64,000 nucleotides of DNA from Eledone cirrhosa (taxonomy: Eukaryota; Mollusca; Cephalopoda; Octopoda; Eledonidae): contig OZ024740.1 of the NCBI GenBank assembly GCA_964016885.1, positions 7,522,450 through 7,586,449 of the forward strand, written 5' to 3'. The notes below the pieces were generated by a model. That model did not search any database, was not told where the DNA came from, and was given only the letters and a program-made list of their open reading frames with translations. Shown piece after piece: positions 12,754 to 25,950 of this stretch. The position numbers were made by a program, and so were the translations under genes. Position 1 is the first letter of the stretch, and each line of letters opens with the position of its first letter.

Positions 12754-15700
12754 TCAGTTTCGATTAGTATGTCAGTTTCTATTGGTATGTCAGTTTCGAT
12801 TAGTATATCAGTTTGGATTGGTATGTCAATTACAATTTGTATATCAGTTTCGATTAGTATGTCAGTTTCGATTAGTATATCAGTTTCTATTGGTATGTGA
12901 GTTTCTATTGGTATATCAGTTTTGATTGGTATATCAGTTTCGATTAGTATGTCAGTTTCGATTGGTATATCTGTTTCGATTGGTATGTCAGTTTCGATTA
13001 GTATATCAGTTTCTATTGGTATGTGAGTTTCTATTGGTATATCAGTTTTGATTGGTATATCAGTTTCGATTAGTATGTCAGTTTCTATTGGTATGTCAGT
13101 TTCGATTAGTATGTGAGTTTCGATTGGTATATCAGTTTCGATTGGTATATCAGTTTCTATTGGTATATCAGTTTCTATTGGTATGTCAGTTTTGATTGGT
13201 ATAGCAGTTTCTATTGGTATGTCAGTTTCGATTTGTATGTCAGTTTCTATTGGTATATCAGTTTCGATTGGTATATCAGTTTCGATTAGTATGTCAGTTT
13301 CTATTGGTATGTCAGTTTCGATTAGTATATCAGTCTGGATTGGTATGTCAATTACAATTGGTATATCAGTTTCGATTAGTATGTCAGTTTCGATTGGTAT
13401 ATCAGTTTCGATTGGTATGTCAGTTTCGATTAGTATATCAGTTTCTATTGGTATGTGAGTTTCTATTGGTATATCAGTTTCGATTGGTATATCAGTTTCG
13501 ATTGGTATATCAGTTTCGATTGGTATGTCAGTTGCGATTGGTATGTCAATTTCGATTGGTATATTAGTTTCGATTAGTATGTCAGTTTCTATTGGTATAT
13601 CAGTATCTATTGGTATGTCAGTTTCGATAGGTATGTCTGTTTCTATTGGTATAACAGTTTCGATTGGTATGTCAGTTTCTATTGGTATATCAGTTTCGAT
13701 TGGTATATCAGTTTCGGTTAGTGTGTCAGTTTCTATTGGTATGTCAGTTTCGATTAGTATGTCAGTTTCGATTGTTATATCAGTTTCATTTGGTATATCA
13801 GTTTCTATTGGTATATCAGTTTCTATTGGTATGTCAGTTTTGATTGGTATAGCAGTTTCTATTGGTATGTCAGTTTCGATTGGTATGTCAGTTTATATTG
13901 GTATATCAGTTTCGATTGGTATGTCAGTTTCTATTGGTATGTCAGTTTCGATTATTATGTCAGTTACTATTGGTATGTCAGTTTCTATTAGTATATCAGT
14001 TTCGATTGGTATATCAGTTTCGATTGGTATGTCAGTTTCGATTGGTATATCAGTTTCTATTGGTATAACAGTTTAGATTGATATATCAGTTTCGATTAGT
14101 ATGTCAGTTTCTATTGGTATATCAGTTTCGATTGTTATATCAGTTTCGATTGCTATATCAGTTCCGATTGGTATGTCAGTTTCTATTGGTATATCAGTTT
14201 CTATTGGTATGTCAGTTTCGATTGGTATGTCAGTTTCGATTGGTATGTCAGTTTCTATTGTTATATCAGATTCGATTAGTATGTCAGTTTCGATTAGTAT
14301 ATCAGTTTCTATTGCTATGTCAGTTTCGATTGCTATATCAGTTTCTATTGGTATATCAGTTTCTATTGGTATGTCAGTTTTTATTGGTATATCAGTTTCT
14401 ATTGGTATGTCAGTTTCGATTGTTATGTCAGTTTCTATTGGTATGTCAGTTTCGATTATTATATCAGTTTCTATTGGTTTGTCAGTTTCGATTGGTATAT
14501 CAGTTTCTATTGGTATATCAGTTTTGATTGGTATGTCAATTTTGAATGGTATATCAGTTTCGATTAGTATGTCAGTTTCTATTGGTATATCAGTTTCAAT
14601 TGGTATATCTGTTTCGATTGGTATGTCAGTTTCGATTGTTATGTCAGTTTCGATTAGTATATCAGTTTCTATTGGTATGTCAGTTTCTATTGGTATATCA
14701 GTTTCGATTGGTATATCAGTTTCGATTAGTATGTCAGTTTCTATTGGTATGTCAGTTTCGATTATTATATCAGTTTGGATTGGTATGTCAATTTCAATTG
14801 GTATATCAGTTTCGATTAGTATGTCAGTTTCGATCGGTATATCAGTTTCGATTGGTATGTCAGTTTCGATTAGTATATCAGTTTCTATTGGTATCTGAGT
14901 TTCTATTAGTATATCAGTTTCGATTAGTATGTCAGTTTCTATTGGTATGTCAGTTTCGATTAGTATAACAGTTTAGATTGGTATCTCAGTTTCTATTGGT
15001 ATGACAGTTTCGATTGGTATATCAGTTTCGATTGGTACATCAGCTTCGATTGTTATATCAGTTTCTATTAGTATATCAGTTTCTATTGGTATGACAGTTT
15101 CGATTGCTATATCAGTTTCGATTGGTATGTCAGTTTGGATAGGTATGTCAGTTTCGATTGGTATGTCAGTTTCGATTGGTATGTCAATTTCGATTGGTAT
15201 ATCAGTTTCGATTGGTATATCAGTTTCTATTGGTATATCAGTTTCTATTGGTATGTCAGTTTTGATTGGTATATCAGTTTCGATTAGTATGTCAGTTTCT
15301 ATTGGTATGTCAGTTTCGATTAGTATATCAGTTTGGATTGGTATGTCAATTACAATTGGTATATCAGTTTCGATTTGTATGTCAGTTTCGATTGGTATAT
15401 CAGTTTCGATTGGTATGTCAGTTTCGATTAGTATATCAGTTTCTATTGGTATGTGAGTTTCTATTGGTATATCAGTTTCGATTGGTATATCAGTTTCGAT
15501 TGGTATATCAGTTTCGATTGGTATGTCAGTTGCGATTGTTATGTCAATTTCGATTGGTATATTAGTTTCGATTAGTATGTCAGTTTCTATTGGTATATCA
15601 GTATCTATTGGTATGTCAGTTTCGATAGGTATGTCTGTTTCTATTGGTATAACAGTTTCGATTGGTATGTCAGTTTCTATTGGTATATCAGTTTCGATTG

Positions 15701-17451
15701 GTATATCAGTTTCGATTAGTATGTCAGTTTCTATAGGTATGTCAGTTTCGATTAGTATAACAGTTTAGATTGGTATCTCAGTTTCTATTGGTATGTCATT
15801 TTCGATTATTATGTCAGTTACTATTGGTATGTCAGTTTCTATTAGTATATCAGTTTCGATTGGTATATCAGTTTCGATTGGTATGTCAGTTTCGATTGGT
15901 ATATCAGTTTCGATTGTTATATCAGTTTCGATTGCTATATCAGTTCCGATTGGTATGTCAGTTTCTATTGGTATATCAGTTTCTATTGGTATGTCAGTTT
16001 CAATTGGTATGCCAGTTTCGATTGGTATGTCAATTTCGATTGGTATATCAGTTTCGATTAGTACGTCAGTTACTATTGGTATATCACTTTCGATTGGTAT
16101 ATCTGTTTCGATTGGTATGTCAGTTTCTATTGTTATATCAGATTCGATTAGTATGTCAGTTTCGATTAGTATATCAGTCTCTATTGCTATGTCAGTTTCG
16201 ATTGGTATATCAGTTTCTATTGGTATATCAGTTTCTATTGGTATGTCAGTTTTTATTGGTATATCAGTTTCTATTGGTATGTCAGTTTCGATTGTTATGT
16301 CAGTTTCTATTGGTATGTCAGTTTCGATTAGTATATCGGTTTCTATTGGTTTGTCAGTTTCGATTGGTATATCAGTTTCTATTGGTATATCAGTTTTGAT
16401 TGGTATGTCAATTTTGAATGGTATATCAGTTTCGATTAGTATGTCAGTTTCTATTGGTATATCAGTTTCAATTGGTATATCTGTTTCGATTGGTATGTCA
16501 GTTTCGATTGTTATGTCAGTTTCGATTAGTATATCAGTTTCTATTGGTATGTCAGTTTCTATTGGTATATCAGTTTCGATTGGTATATCAGTTTCGATTA
16601 GTATGTCAGTTTCTATTGGTATGTCAGTTTCGATTATTATATCAGTTTGGATTGGTATGTCAATTTCAATTGGTATATCAGTTTCGATTATTATGTCAGT
16701 TTCGATTGGTATATCAGTTTTGATTGGTATGTCAGTTTCGATTAGTATATCAGTTTCTATTGGTATCTGAGTTTCTATTGGTATAACAGTTTCGATTAGT
16801 ATGTCAGTTTCTATTGGTATGTCAGTTTCGATTAGTATAACAGTTTAGATTGGTATCTCAGTTTCTATTGGTATGACAGTTTCGATTGGTATATCAGTTT
16901 CGATTGGTATATCAGCTTCGATTGGTATATCAGTTTCTATTGGTATATCAGTTTCTATTGGTATGACAGTTTCGATTGCTATATCAGTTTCGATTGGTAT
17001 GTCAGTTTGGATAGGTATGTCAGTTTCGATTGGTATGTCAGTTTGGATAGGTATGTCAATTTCGATTGGTATATCAGTTTCGATTGGTATATCAGTTTCG
17101 ATTGGTATGTCAGTTTGGATAGGTATGTCAGTTTCGATTGGTATGTCAGTTTCGATTGGTAAGTCAGTTTCGATTGGTATGTCAATTTCGATTAGTATAT
17201 CAGTTTCGATTGGTATGTCAGTTTCGATTGGTATATCAGTTTCGATTGGTATCTCAGTTTTGATCAGTATGTTAGTTTCTATTGGTATATCAGTTTCGAT
17301 AGGTATATCAGTTTCGTTCGGTATGTCAGTTTCGATTGGTATATCAGTTTCTATTGCTATATCCGTTTCTATTGGTATGTCAGTTTCGATTGGTATGTCA
17401 GTTTCTATTGGTATGTCAGTTTCGATTGTTAGGTCAGTTTCGATTGGTATA

Positions 17452-17468
17452 TCAGTTCTATTGATATG
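17452..17468 (+). repeat. 17-bp phase-shifting monomer, type 1 (copy 5, ctatt form)
   Basis: The sequence is tcagttctattgatatg, 4916 bp after copy 4. Confidence 0.92.
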
Positions 17469-17648
17469 ACAGTGTCGATTGGTATATCAGTTTTGATTAG
17501 TATGTCAGTTTCTATTGGTATGTAAGCTTCGATTATTATATCAGTTACTATTAGTATGTCAGTTTCGATTGGTATGTCATTTTCGATTGGTATATCAGTT
17601 TCTATTGGTATGACAGTTTCGATTGGTATATCAGTTTCGATTGGTATA

Positions 17649-17669
17649 TCAGTTTTTTCGATTGGTATA
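17649..17669 (+). repeat. 21-bp monomer (+TTT), copy 3
   Basis: Same +3 T-run monomer, 4916 bp after copy 2. Confidence 0.93.
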
Positions 17670-20600
17670 TCAGTTTCGATTAGTATGTCAGTTTCTATTG
17701 GTATGTCAGTTTCGATTAGTATATCAGTTTGGATTGGTATGTCAATTACAATTTGTATATCAGTTTCGATTAGTATGTCAGTTTTGATTAGTATATCAGT
17801 TTCTATTGGTATGTGAGTTTCTATTGGTATATCAGTTTTGATTGGTATATCAGTTTCGATTAGTATGTCAGTTTTGATTGGTATATCTGTTTCGATTGGT
17901 ATGTCAGTTTCGATTAGTATATCAGTTTCTATTGGTATGTGAGTTTCTATTGGTATATCAGTTTCGATTGGTATATCAGTTTCGATTAGTATGTCAGTTT
18001 CTATTGGTATGTCACTTTCGATTAGTATGTCAGTTTCGATTGGTATATCAGTTTCGATTGGTATATCAGTTTCTATTGGTATATCAGTTTCTATTGGTAT
18101 GTCAGTTTTGATTGGTATAGCAGTTTCTATTGGTATGTCAGTTTCGATTTGTATGTCAGTTTCTATTGGTATATCAGTTTCGATTGGTATATCAGTTTCG
18201 ATTAGTATGTCAGTTTCTATTGGTATGTCAGTTTCGATTAGTATATCAGTCTGGATTGGTATGTCAATTACAATTGGTATATCAGTTTCGATTAGTATGT
18301 CAGTTTCGATTGGTATATCAGTTTCGATTGGTATGTCAGTTTCGATTAGTATATCAGTTTCTATTGGTATGTGAGTTTCTATTGGTATATCAGTTTCGAT
18401 TGGTATATCAGTTTCGATTGGTATATCAGTTTCGATTGGTATGTCAGTTGCGATTGGTATGTCAATTTCGATTGGTATATTAGTTTCGATTAGTATGTCA
18501 GTTTCTATTGGTATATCAGTATCTATTGGTATGTCAGTTTCGATAGGTATGTCTGTTTCTATTGGTATAACAGTTTCGATTGGTATGTCAGTTTCTATTG
18601 GTATATCAGTTTCGATTGGTATATCAGTTTCGGTTAGTGTGTCAGTTTCTATTGGTATGTCAGTTTCGATTAGTATGTCAGTTTCGATTGTTATATCAGT
18701 TTCATTTGGTATATCAGTTTCTATTGGTATATCAGTTTCTATTGGTATGTCAGTTTTGATTGGTATAGCAGTTTCTATTGGTATGTCAGTTTCGATTGGT
18801 ATGTCAGTTTATATTGGTATATCAGTTTCGATTGGTATGTCAGTTTCTATTGGTATGTCAGTTTCGATTATTATGTCAGTTACTATTGGTATGTCAGTTT
18901 CTATTAGTATATCAGTTTCGATTGGTATATCAGTTTCGATTGGTATGTCAGTTTCGATTGGTATATCAGTTTCTATTGGTATAACAGTTTAGATTGATAT
19001 ATCAGTTTCGATTAGTATGTCAGTTTCTATTGGTATATCAGTTTCGATTGTTATATCAGTTTCGATTGCTATATCAGTTCCGATTGGTATGTCAGTTTCT
19101 ATTGGTATATCAGTTTCTATTGGTATGTCAGTTTCGATTGGTATGTCAGTTTCGATTGGTATGTCAGTTTCTATTGTTATATCAGATTCGATTAGTATGT
19201 CAGTTTCGATTAGTATATCAGTTTCTATTGCTATGTCAGTTTCGATTGCTATATCAGTTTCTATTGGTATATCAGTTTCTATTGGTATGTCAGTTTTTAT
19301 TGGTATATCAGTTTCTATTGGTATGTCAGTTTCGATTGTTATGTCAGTTTCTATTGGTATGTCAGTTTCGATTATTATATCAGTTTCTATTGGTTTGTCA
19401 GTTTCGATTGGTATATCAGTTTCTATTGGTATATCAGTTTTGATTGGTATGTCAATTTTGAATGGTATATCAGTTTCGATTAGTATGTCAGTTTCTATTG
19501 GTATATCAGTTTCAATTGGTATATCTGTTTCGATTGGTATGTCAGTTTCGATTGTTATGTCAGTTTCGATTAGTATATCAGTTTCTATTGGTATGTCAGT
19601 TTCTATTGGTATATCAGTTTCGATTGGTATATCAGTTTCGATTAGTATGTCAGTTTCTATTGGTATGTCAGTTTCGATTATTATATCAGTTTGGATTGGT
19701 ATGTCAATTTCAATTGGTATATCAGTTTCGATTAGTATGTCAGTTTCGATCGGTATATCAGTTTCGATTGGTATGTCAGTTTCGATTAGTATATCAGTTT
19801 CTATTGGTATCTGAGTTTCTATTAGTATATCAGTTTCGATTAGTATGTCAGTTTCTATTGGTATGTCAGTTTCGATTAGTATAACAGTTTAGATTGGTAT
19901 CTCAGTTTCTATTGGTATGACAGTTTCGATTGGTATATCAGTTTCGATTGGTACATCAGCTTCGATTGTTATATCAGTTTCTATTAGTATATCAGTTTCT
20001 ATTGGTATGACAGTTTCGATTGCTATATCAGTTTCGATTGGTATGTCAGTTTGGATAGGTATGTCAGTTTCGATTGGTATGTCAGTTTCGATTGGTATGT
20101 CAATTTCGATTGGTATATCAGTTTCGATTGGTATATCAGTTTCTATTGGTATATCAGTTTCTATTGGTATGTCAGTTTTGATTGGTATATCAGTTTCGAT
20201 TAGTATGTCAGTTTCTATTGGTATGTCAGTTTCGATTAGTATATCAGTTTGGATTGGTATGTCAATTACAATTGGTATATCAGTTTCGATTTGTATGTCA
20301 GTTTCGATTGGTATATCAGTTTCGATTGGTATGTCAGTTTCGATTAGTATATCAGTTTCTATTGGTATGTGAGTTTCTATTGGTATATCAGTTTCGATTG
20401 GTATATCAGTTTCGATTGGTATATCAGTTTCGATTGGTATGTCAGTTGCGATTGTTATGTCAATTTCGATTGGTATATTAGTTTCGATTAGTATGTCAGT
20501 TTCTATTGGTATATCAGTATCTATTGGTATGTCAGTTTCGATAGGTATGTCTGTTTCTATTGGTATAACAGTTTCGATTGGTATGTCAGTTTCTATTGGT

Positions 20601-22367
20601 ATATCAGTTTCGATTGGTATATCAGTTTCGATTAGTATGTCAGTTTCTATAGGTATGTCAGTTTCGATTAGTATAACAGTTTAGATTGGTATCTCAGTTT
20701 CTATTGGTATGTCATTTTCGATTATTATGTCAGTTACTATTGGTATGTCAGTTTCTATTAGTATATCAGTTTCGATTGGTATATCAGTTTCGATTGGTAT
20801 GTCAGTTTCGATTGGTATATCAGTTTCGATTGTTATATCAGTTTCGATTGCTATATCAGTTCCGATTGGTATGTCAGTTTCTATTGGTATATCAGTTTCT
20901 ATTGGTATGTCAGTTTCGATTGGTATGCCAGTTTCGATTGGTATGTCAATTTCGATTGGTATATCAGTTTCGATTAGTACGTCAGTTACTATTGGTATAT
21001 CACTTTCGATTGGTATATCTGTTTCGATTGGTATGTCAGTTTCTATTGTTATATCAGATTCGATTAGTATGTCAGTTTCGATTAGTATATCAGTCTCTAT
21101 TGCTATGTCAGTTTCGATTGGTATATCAGTTTCTATTGGTATATCAGTTTCTATTGGTATGTCAGTTTTTATTGGTATATCAGTTTCTATTGGTATGTCA
21201 GTTTCGATTGTTATGTCAGTTTCTATTGGTATGTCAGTTTCGATTAGTATATCGGTTTCTATTGGTTTGTCAGTTTCGATTGGTATATCAGTTTCTATTG
21301 GTATATCAGTTTTGATTGGTATGTCAATTTTGAATGGTATATCAGTTTCGATTAGTATGTCAGTTTCTATTGGTATATCAGTTTCAATTGGTATATCTGT
21401 TTCGATTGGTATGTCAGTTTCGATTGTTATGTCAGTTTCGATTAGTATATCAGTTTCTATTGGTATGTCAGTTTCTATTGGTATATCAGTTTCGATTGGT
21501 ATATCAGTTTCGATTAGTATGTCAGTTTCTATTGGTATGTCAGTTTCGATTATTATATCAGTTTGGATTGGTATGTCAATTTCAATTGGTATATCAGTTT
21601 CGATTATTATGTCAGTTTCGATTGGTATATCAGTTTTGATTGGTATGTCAGTTTCGATTAGTATATCAGTTTCTATTGGTATCTGAGTTTCTATTGGTAT
21701 AACAGTTTCGATTAGTATGTCAGTTTCTATTGGTATGTCAGTTTCGATTAGTATAACAGTTTAGATTGGTATCTCAGTTTCTATTGGTATGACAGTTTCG
21801 ATTGGTATATCAGTATCGATTGGTATATCAGCTTCGATTGGTATATCAGTTTCTATTGGTATATCAGTTTCTATTGGTATGACAGTTTCGATTGCTATAT
21901 CAGTTTCGATTGGTATGTCAGTTTGGATAGGTATGTCAGTTTCGATTGGTATGTCAGTTTGGATAGGTATGTCAATTTCGATTGGTATATCAGTTTCGAT
22001 TGGTATATCAGTTTCGATTGGTATGTCAGTTTGGATAGGTATGTCAGTTTCGATTGGTATGTCAGTTTCGATTGGTAAGTCAGTTTCGATTGGTATGTCA
22101 ATTTCGATTAGTATATCAGTTTCGATTGGTATGTCAGTTTCGATTGGTATATCAGTTTCGATTGGTATCTCAGTTTTGATCAGTATGTTAGTTTCTATTG
22201 GTATATCAGTTTCGATAGGTATATCAGTTTCGTTCGGTATGTCAGTTTCGATTGGTATATCAGTTTCTATTGCTATATCCGTTTCTATTGGTATGTCAGT
22301 TTCGATTGGTATGTCAGTTTCTATTGGTATGTCAGTTTCGATTGTTAGGTCAGTTTCGATTGGTATA

Positions 22368-22384
22368 TCAGTTCTATTGATATG
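22368..22384 (+). repeat. 17-bp phase-shifting monomer, type 1 (copy 6, ctatt form)
   Basis: The sequence is tcagttctattgatatg, 4916 bp after copy 5. Confidence 0.92.
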
Positions 22385-22564
22385 ACAGTGTCGATTGGTA
22401 TATCAGTTTTGATTAGTATGTCAGTTTCTATTGGTATGTAAGCTTCGATTATTATATCAGTTACTATTAGTATGTCAGTTTCGATTGGTATGTCATTTTC
22501 GATTGGTATATCAGTTTCTATTGGTATGACAGTTTCGATTGGTATATCAGTTTCGATTGGTATA

Positions 22565-22585
22565 TCAGTTTTTTCGATTGGTATA
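22565..22585 (+). repeat. 21-bp monomer (+TTT), copy 4 (last)
   Basis: Last occurrence of the T-run 21-mer, in the partial fourth copy of the 4916-bp unit. Confidence 0.93.
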
Positions 22586-23968
22586 TCAGTTTCGATTAGT
22601 ATGTCAGTTTCTATTGGTATGTCAGTTTCGATTAGTATATCAGTTTGGATTGGTATGTCAATTACAATTTGTATATCAGTTTCGATTAGTATGTCAGTTT
22701 TGATTAGTATATCAGTTTCTATTGGTATGTGAGTTTCTATTGGTATATCAGTTTTGATTGGTATATCAGTTTCGATTAGTATGTCAGTTTTGATTGGTAT
22801 ATCTGTTTCGATTGGTATGTCAGTTTCGATTAGTATATCAGTTTCTATTGGTATGTGAGTTTCTATTGGTATATCAGTTTCGATTGGTATATCAGTTTCG
22901 ATTAGTATGTCAGTTTCTATTGGTATGTCACTTTCGATTAGTATGTCAGTTTCGATTGGTATATCAGTTTCGATTGGTATATCAGTTTCTAATGGTATAT
23001 CAGTTTCTATTGGTATATCAGTGTCGATTGGTATGTCAGGTTCGATTAGTATATCAGTTTCTATTGGTATGTGAGTTTCTATTGGTATATCAGTTTCGAT
23101 TGGTATATCAGTTTCGATTAGTATGTCAGTTTCTATTGGTATGTCAGTTTCGATTAGTATGTCAGTCTCGATTGGTATATCAGTTTCGATTGGTATATCA
23201 GTTTCTATTGGTATATCACTTTCTATTGGTATGTCAGTTTTGATTGGTATAGCAGTTTCTATTGGTATGTCAGTTTCGATTGGTATGTCAGTTTCTATTG
23301 GTAAATCAGTTTCGATTGGTATGTCAGTTTCTATTGGTATGTCAGTTTCGATTAGTATGTCAGTTTCTATTGGTATGTCAGTTTCGATTAGTATATCAGT
23401 TTCTATTGGTATGTCAGTTTCGATTGGTATATCAGTTTCGATTGGTATATCAGTTTCGATTAGTATGTCAGTTTCTATTGGTATGTGAGTTTCTATTGGT
23501 ATATCAGTTTCGATTGGTATATCAGTTTCGATTAGTATGTCAGTTTCTATTGGTACGTCAGTTTCGATTAGTATAACAGTTTAGATTGGTATATCAGTTT
23601 CTATTGGTATGACAGTTTCGATTGGTATATCAGTTTCCATTGGTATATCAGTTTCTATTGGTATATCAGTTTCTATTGGTATGACAGTTTCGATTGCTAT
23701 ATCAGTTTCGATTGGTATGTCAGTTTCGACTGGTAAGTCAGTTTCGATTGGTATGTCAATTTCGATTGGTATATCAGTTTCGATTGGTATGTCAGTTTCA
23801 TTTGGTATCTCAGTTTTGATTAGTATATTAGTTTCTATTGGTATGTGAGTTTCTATTGGTATATCAGTTTCGATTGGTATATCAGTTTCGATTAGTATGT
23901 CAGTTTCGATTGGTATATCAGTTTCGATTGGTATGTCAGTTTCGATTGGTATATCAGTTTCGATTGGT

Positions 23969-24544
23969 ATATCAGTTTCTATTGGTATATCAGTTTCTAT
24001 TGGTATGTCAGTTTTGATTGGTATAGCAGTTTCTATTGGTATGTCAGTTTCGATTGGTATGTCAGTTTCTATTGGTATATCAGTTTCGATTGGTATATCA
24101 GTTTCGATTAGTATGTCAGTTTCTATTGGTATGTCAGTTTCGATTAGTATATCAGTTTGGATTGGTATGTCAATTACAATTGGTATATCAGTTTCGATTA
24201 GTATGTCAGTTTCGATTGGTATATCAGTTTCGATTGGTATGTCAGTTTCGATTAGTATATCAGTTTCTATTGGTATATCAGTTTCTATTGGTATGTCAGT
24301 TTTGATTGGTATAGCAGTTTCTATTGGTATGTCAGTTTCGATTGGTATGTCAGTTTCTATTGGTATATCAGTTTCGATTGGTATATCAGTTTCGATTAGT
24401 ATGTCAGTTTCTATTGGTATGTCAGTTTCGATTAGTATATCAGTTTGGATTGGTATGTCAATTACAATTGGTATATCAGTTTCGATTAGTATGTCAGTTT
24501 CGATTGGTATATCAGTTTCGATTGGTATGTCAGTTTCGATTAGT
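23969..24544. repeat. 288-bp tandem duplication (16 monomers x 2)
   Basis: About 23969-24256 is repeated at 24257-24544. Both copies carry the ttttgattgg/tatagcag pair (24008 and 24296) and the tttggattgg/caattacaat pair, 288 bp apart. The boundaries are set where the flanking monomers stop matching. This is a recent in-register local duplication. Confidence 0.85.
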
Positions 24545-25933
24545 ATATCAGTTTCTATTGGTATGTGAGTTTCTATTGGTATATCAGTTTCGATTGGTAT
24601 GTCAGTTTCGATTAGTATGTCAGTTTCGATTGGTATATCAGTTTCGATTGGTATATCACTTTCTATTGGTATGTCAGTTTTGATTGGTATAGCAGTTTCT
24701 ATTGGTATGTCAGTTTCGATTGGTATGTCAGTTTCTATTGGTATATCAGTTTCGATTGGTATGTCAGTTTCTATTGGTATGTCAGTTTCGATTAGTATGT
24801 CAGTTTCTATTGGTATGTCAGTTTCGATTAGTATATCAGTTTCTATTTGTATGTCAGTTTCGATTGGTATATCAGTTTCGATTGGTATATCAGTTTCGAT
24901 TAGTATGTCAGTTTCTATTTGTATGTGAGTTTCTATTGGTATATCAGTTTCGATTGGTATATCAGTTTCGATTAGTATGTCAGTTTCTATTGGTACGTCA
25001 GTTTCGATTAGTATAACAGTTTAGATTGGTATATCAGTTTCTATTGGTATATCAGTTTCGATTGGTATATCAGTTTCTATTGGTATATCAGTTTCTATTG
25101 GTATGACAGTTTCGATTGCTATATCAGTTTCGATTGGTATGTCAGTTTGGATAGGTATGTCAGTTTCGATTGGTATGACAGTTTCGATTGGTAAGTCAGT
25201 TTCGATTGGTATGTCAATTTCGATTGGTATATCAGTTTCGATTGGTATGTCAGTTTCATTTGGTATCTCAGTTTTGATTAGTATATTAGTTTCTATTGAT
25301 ATGTCGGTTTCTATTGGTATATCAGTTTCGATTGGTATCTCAGTTTTGATTAGTATATTAGTTTCTATTGGTATGTCGGTTTCTATTGGTATATCAGTTT
25401 CGATTGGTATATCAGTTTTGATCAGTATGTCAGTTTCTATTGATATGTCAGTTTCGATTGGTATGTCAGATTCTATTAGTATATCAGTTTCGATTCGTAT
25501 GTCAGTTTCGATTGGTATGTCAGTTTCGATTGGTATATCAGTTTCTATTGGTATGTCAGTTTTGATTGGTATAGCAGTTTCTATTGGTATGTCATTTTCG
25601 ATTGGTATGTCAGCTTCTATTGGTATATCAGTTTCGATTGGTATGTCAGTTTCAATTGGTATGTCAGTTTCGATTATTATATCAGTTACTATTGGTAAGT
25701 CAGTTTCGATTCATATGTCAATTTCAATTAGTATATCAGTTTCTATTGGTATGTTAGTTTCTATTGGTATATCAGTTTCGATAGGTATATCAGTTTCGTT
25801 CGGTATGTCAGTTTCGATTGGTATATCAGTTTCTATTGCTATATCTGTTTCTATTGGTATGTCAGTTTCGATTGGTATGTCAGTTTCTATTGGTATGTCA
25901 GTTTCGATTGGTATGTCAGTTTCGATTGGTATA

Positions 25934-25950
25934 TCAGTTCGATTGATATG
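25934..25950 (+). repeat. 17-bp phase-shifting monomer, type 1 (copy 7)
   Basis: The sequence is tcagttcgattgatatg (cgatt form), 72 bp before the landmark at 26006. Confidence 0.93.

Larger units (their letters stand above)
12608..17523. repeat. 4916-bp higher-order repeat, copy 2
   Basis: Second tandem unit, from the aagctt landmark at 12608 to 17524. Long stretches such as 13525-14076, 14101-14898 and 15001-15456 translate identically to the matching parts of copies 1 and 3. One private change is caattgg for cgattgg near 16000. It carries its own 21-mer (12733) and 17-mer (17452). The high identity indicates recent amplification or gene conversion. Confidence 0.93.
17524..22439. repeat. 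4916-bp higher-order repeat, copy 3
   Basis: Third tandem unit (aagctt at 17524 to 22440). It differs from copy 2 at a small number of positions clustered near its start. Examples are ttttgattag near 17780, ttttgattgg near 17873, and around 17950-18030 a change of tgtgag to tgtcag and of tcagtttcg to tcactttcg. The first two of these are repeated at the start of the partial copy 4. Elsewhere almost no change is visible. Confidence 0.93.
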
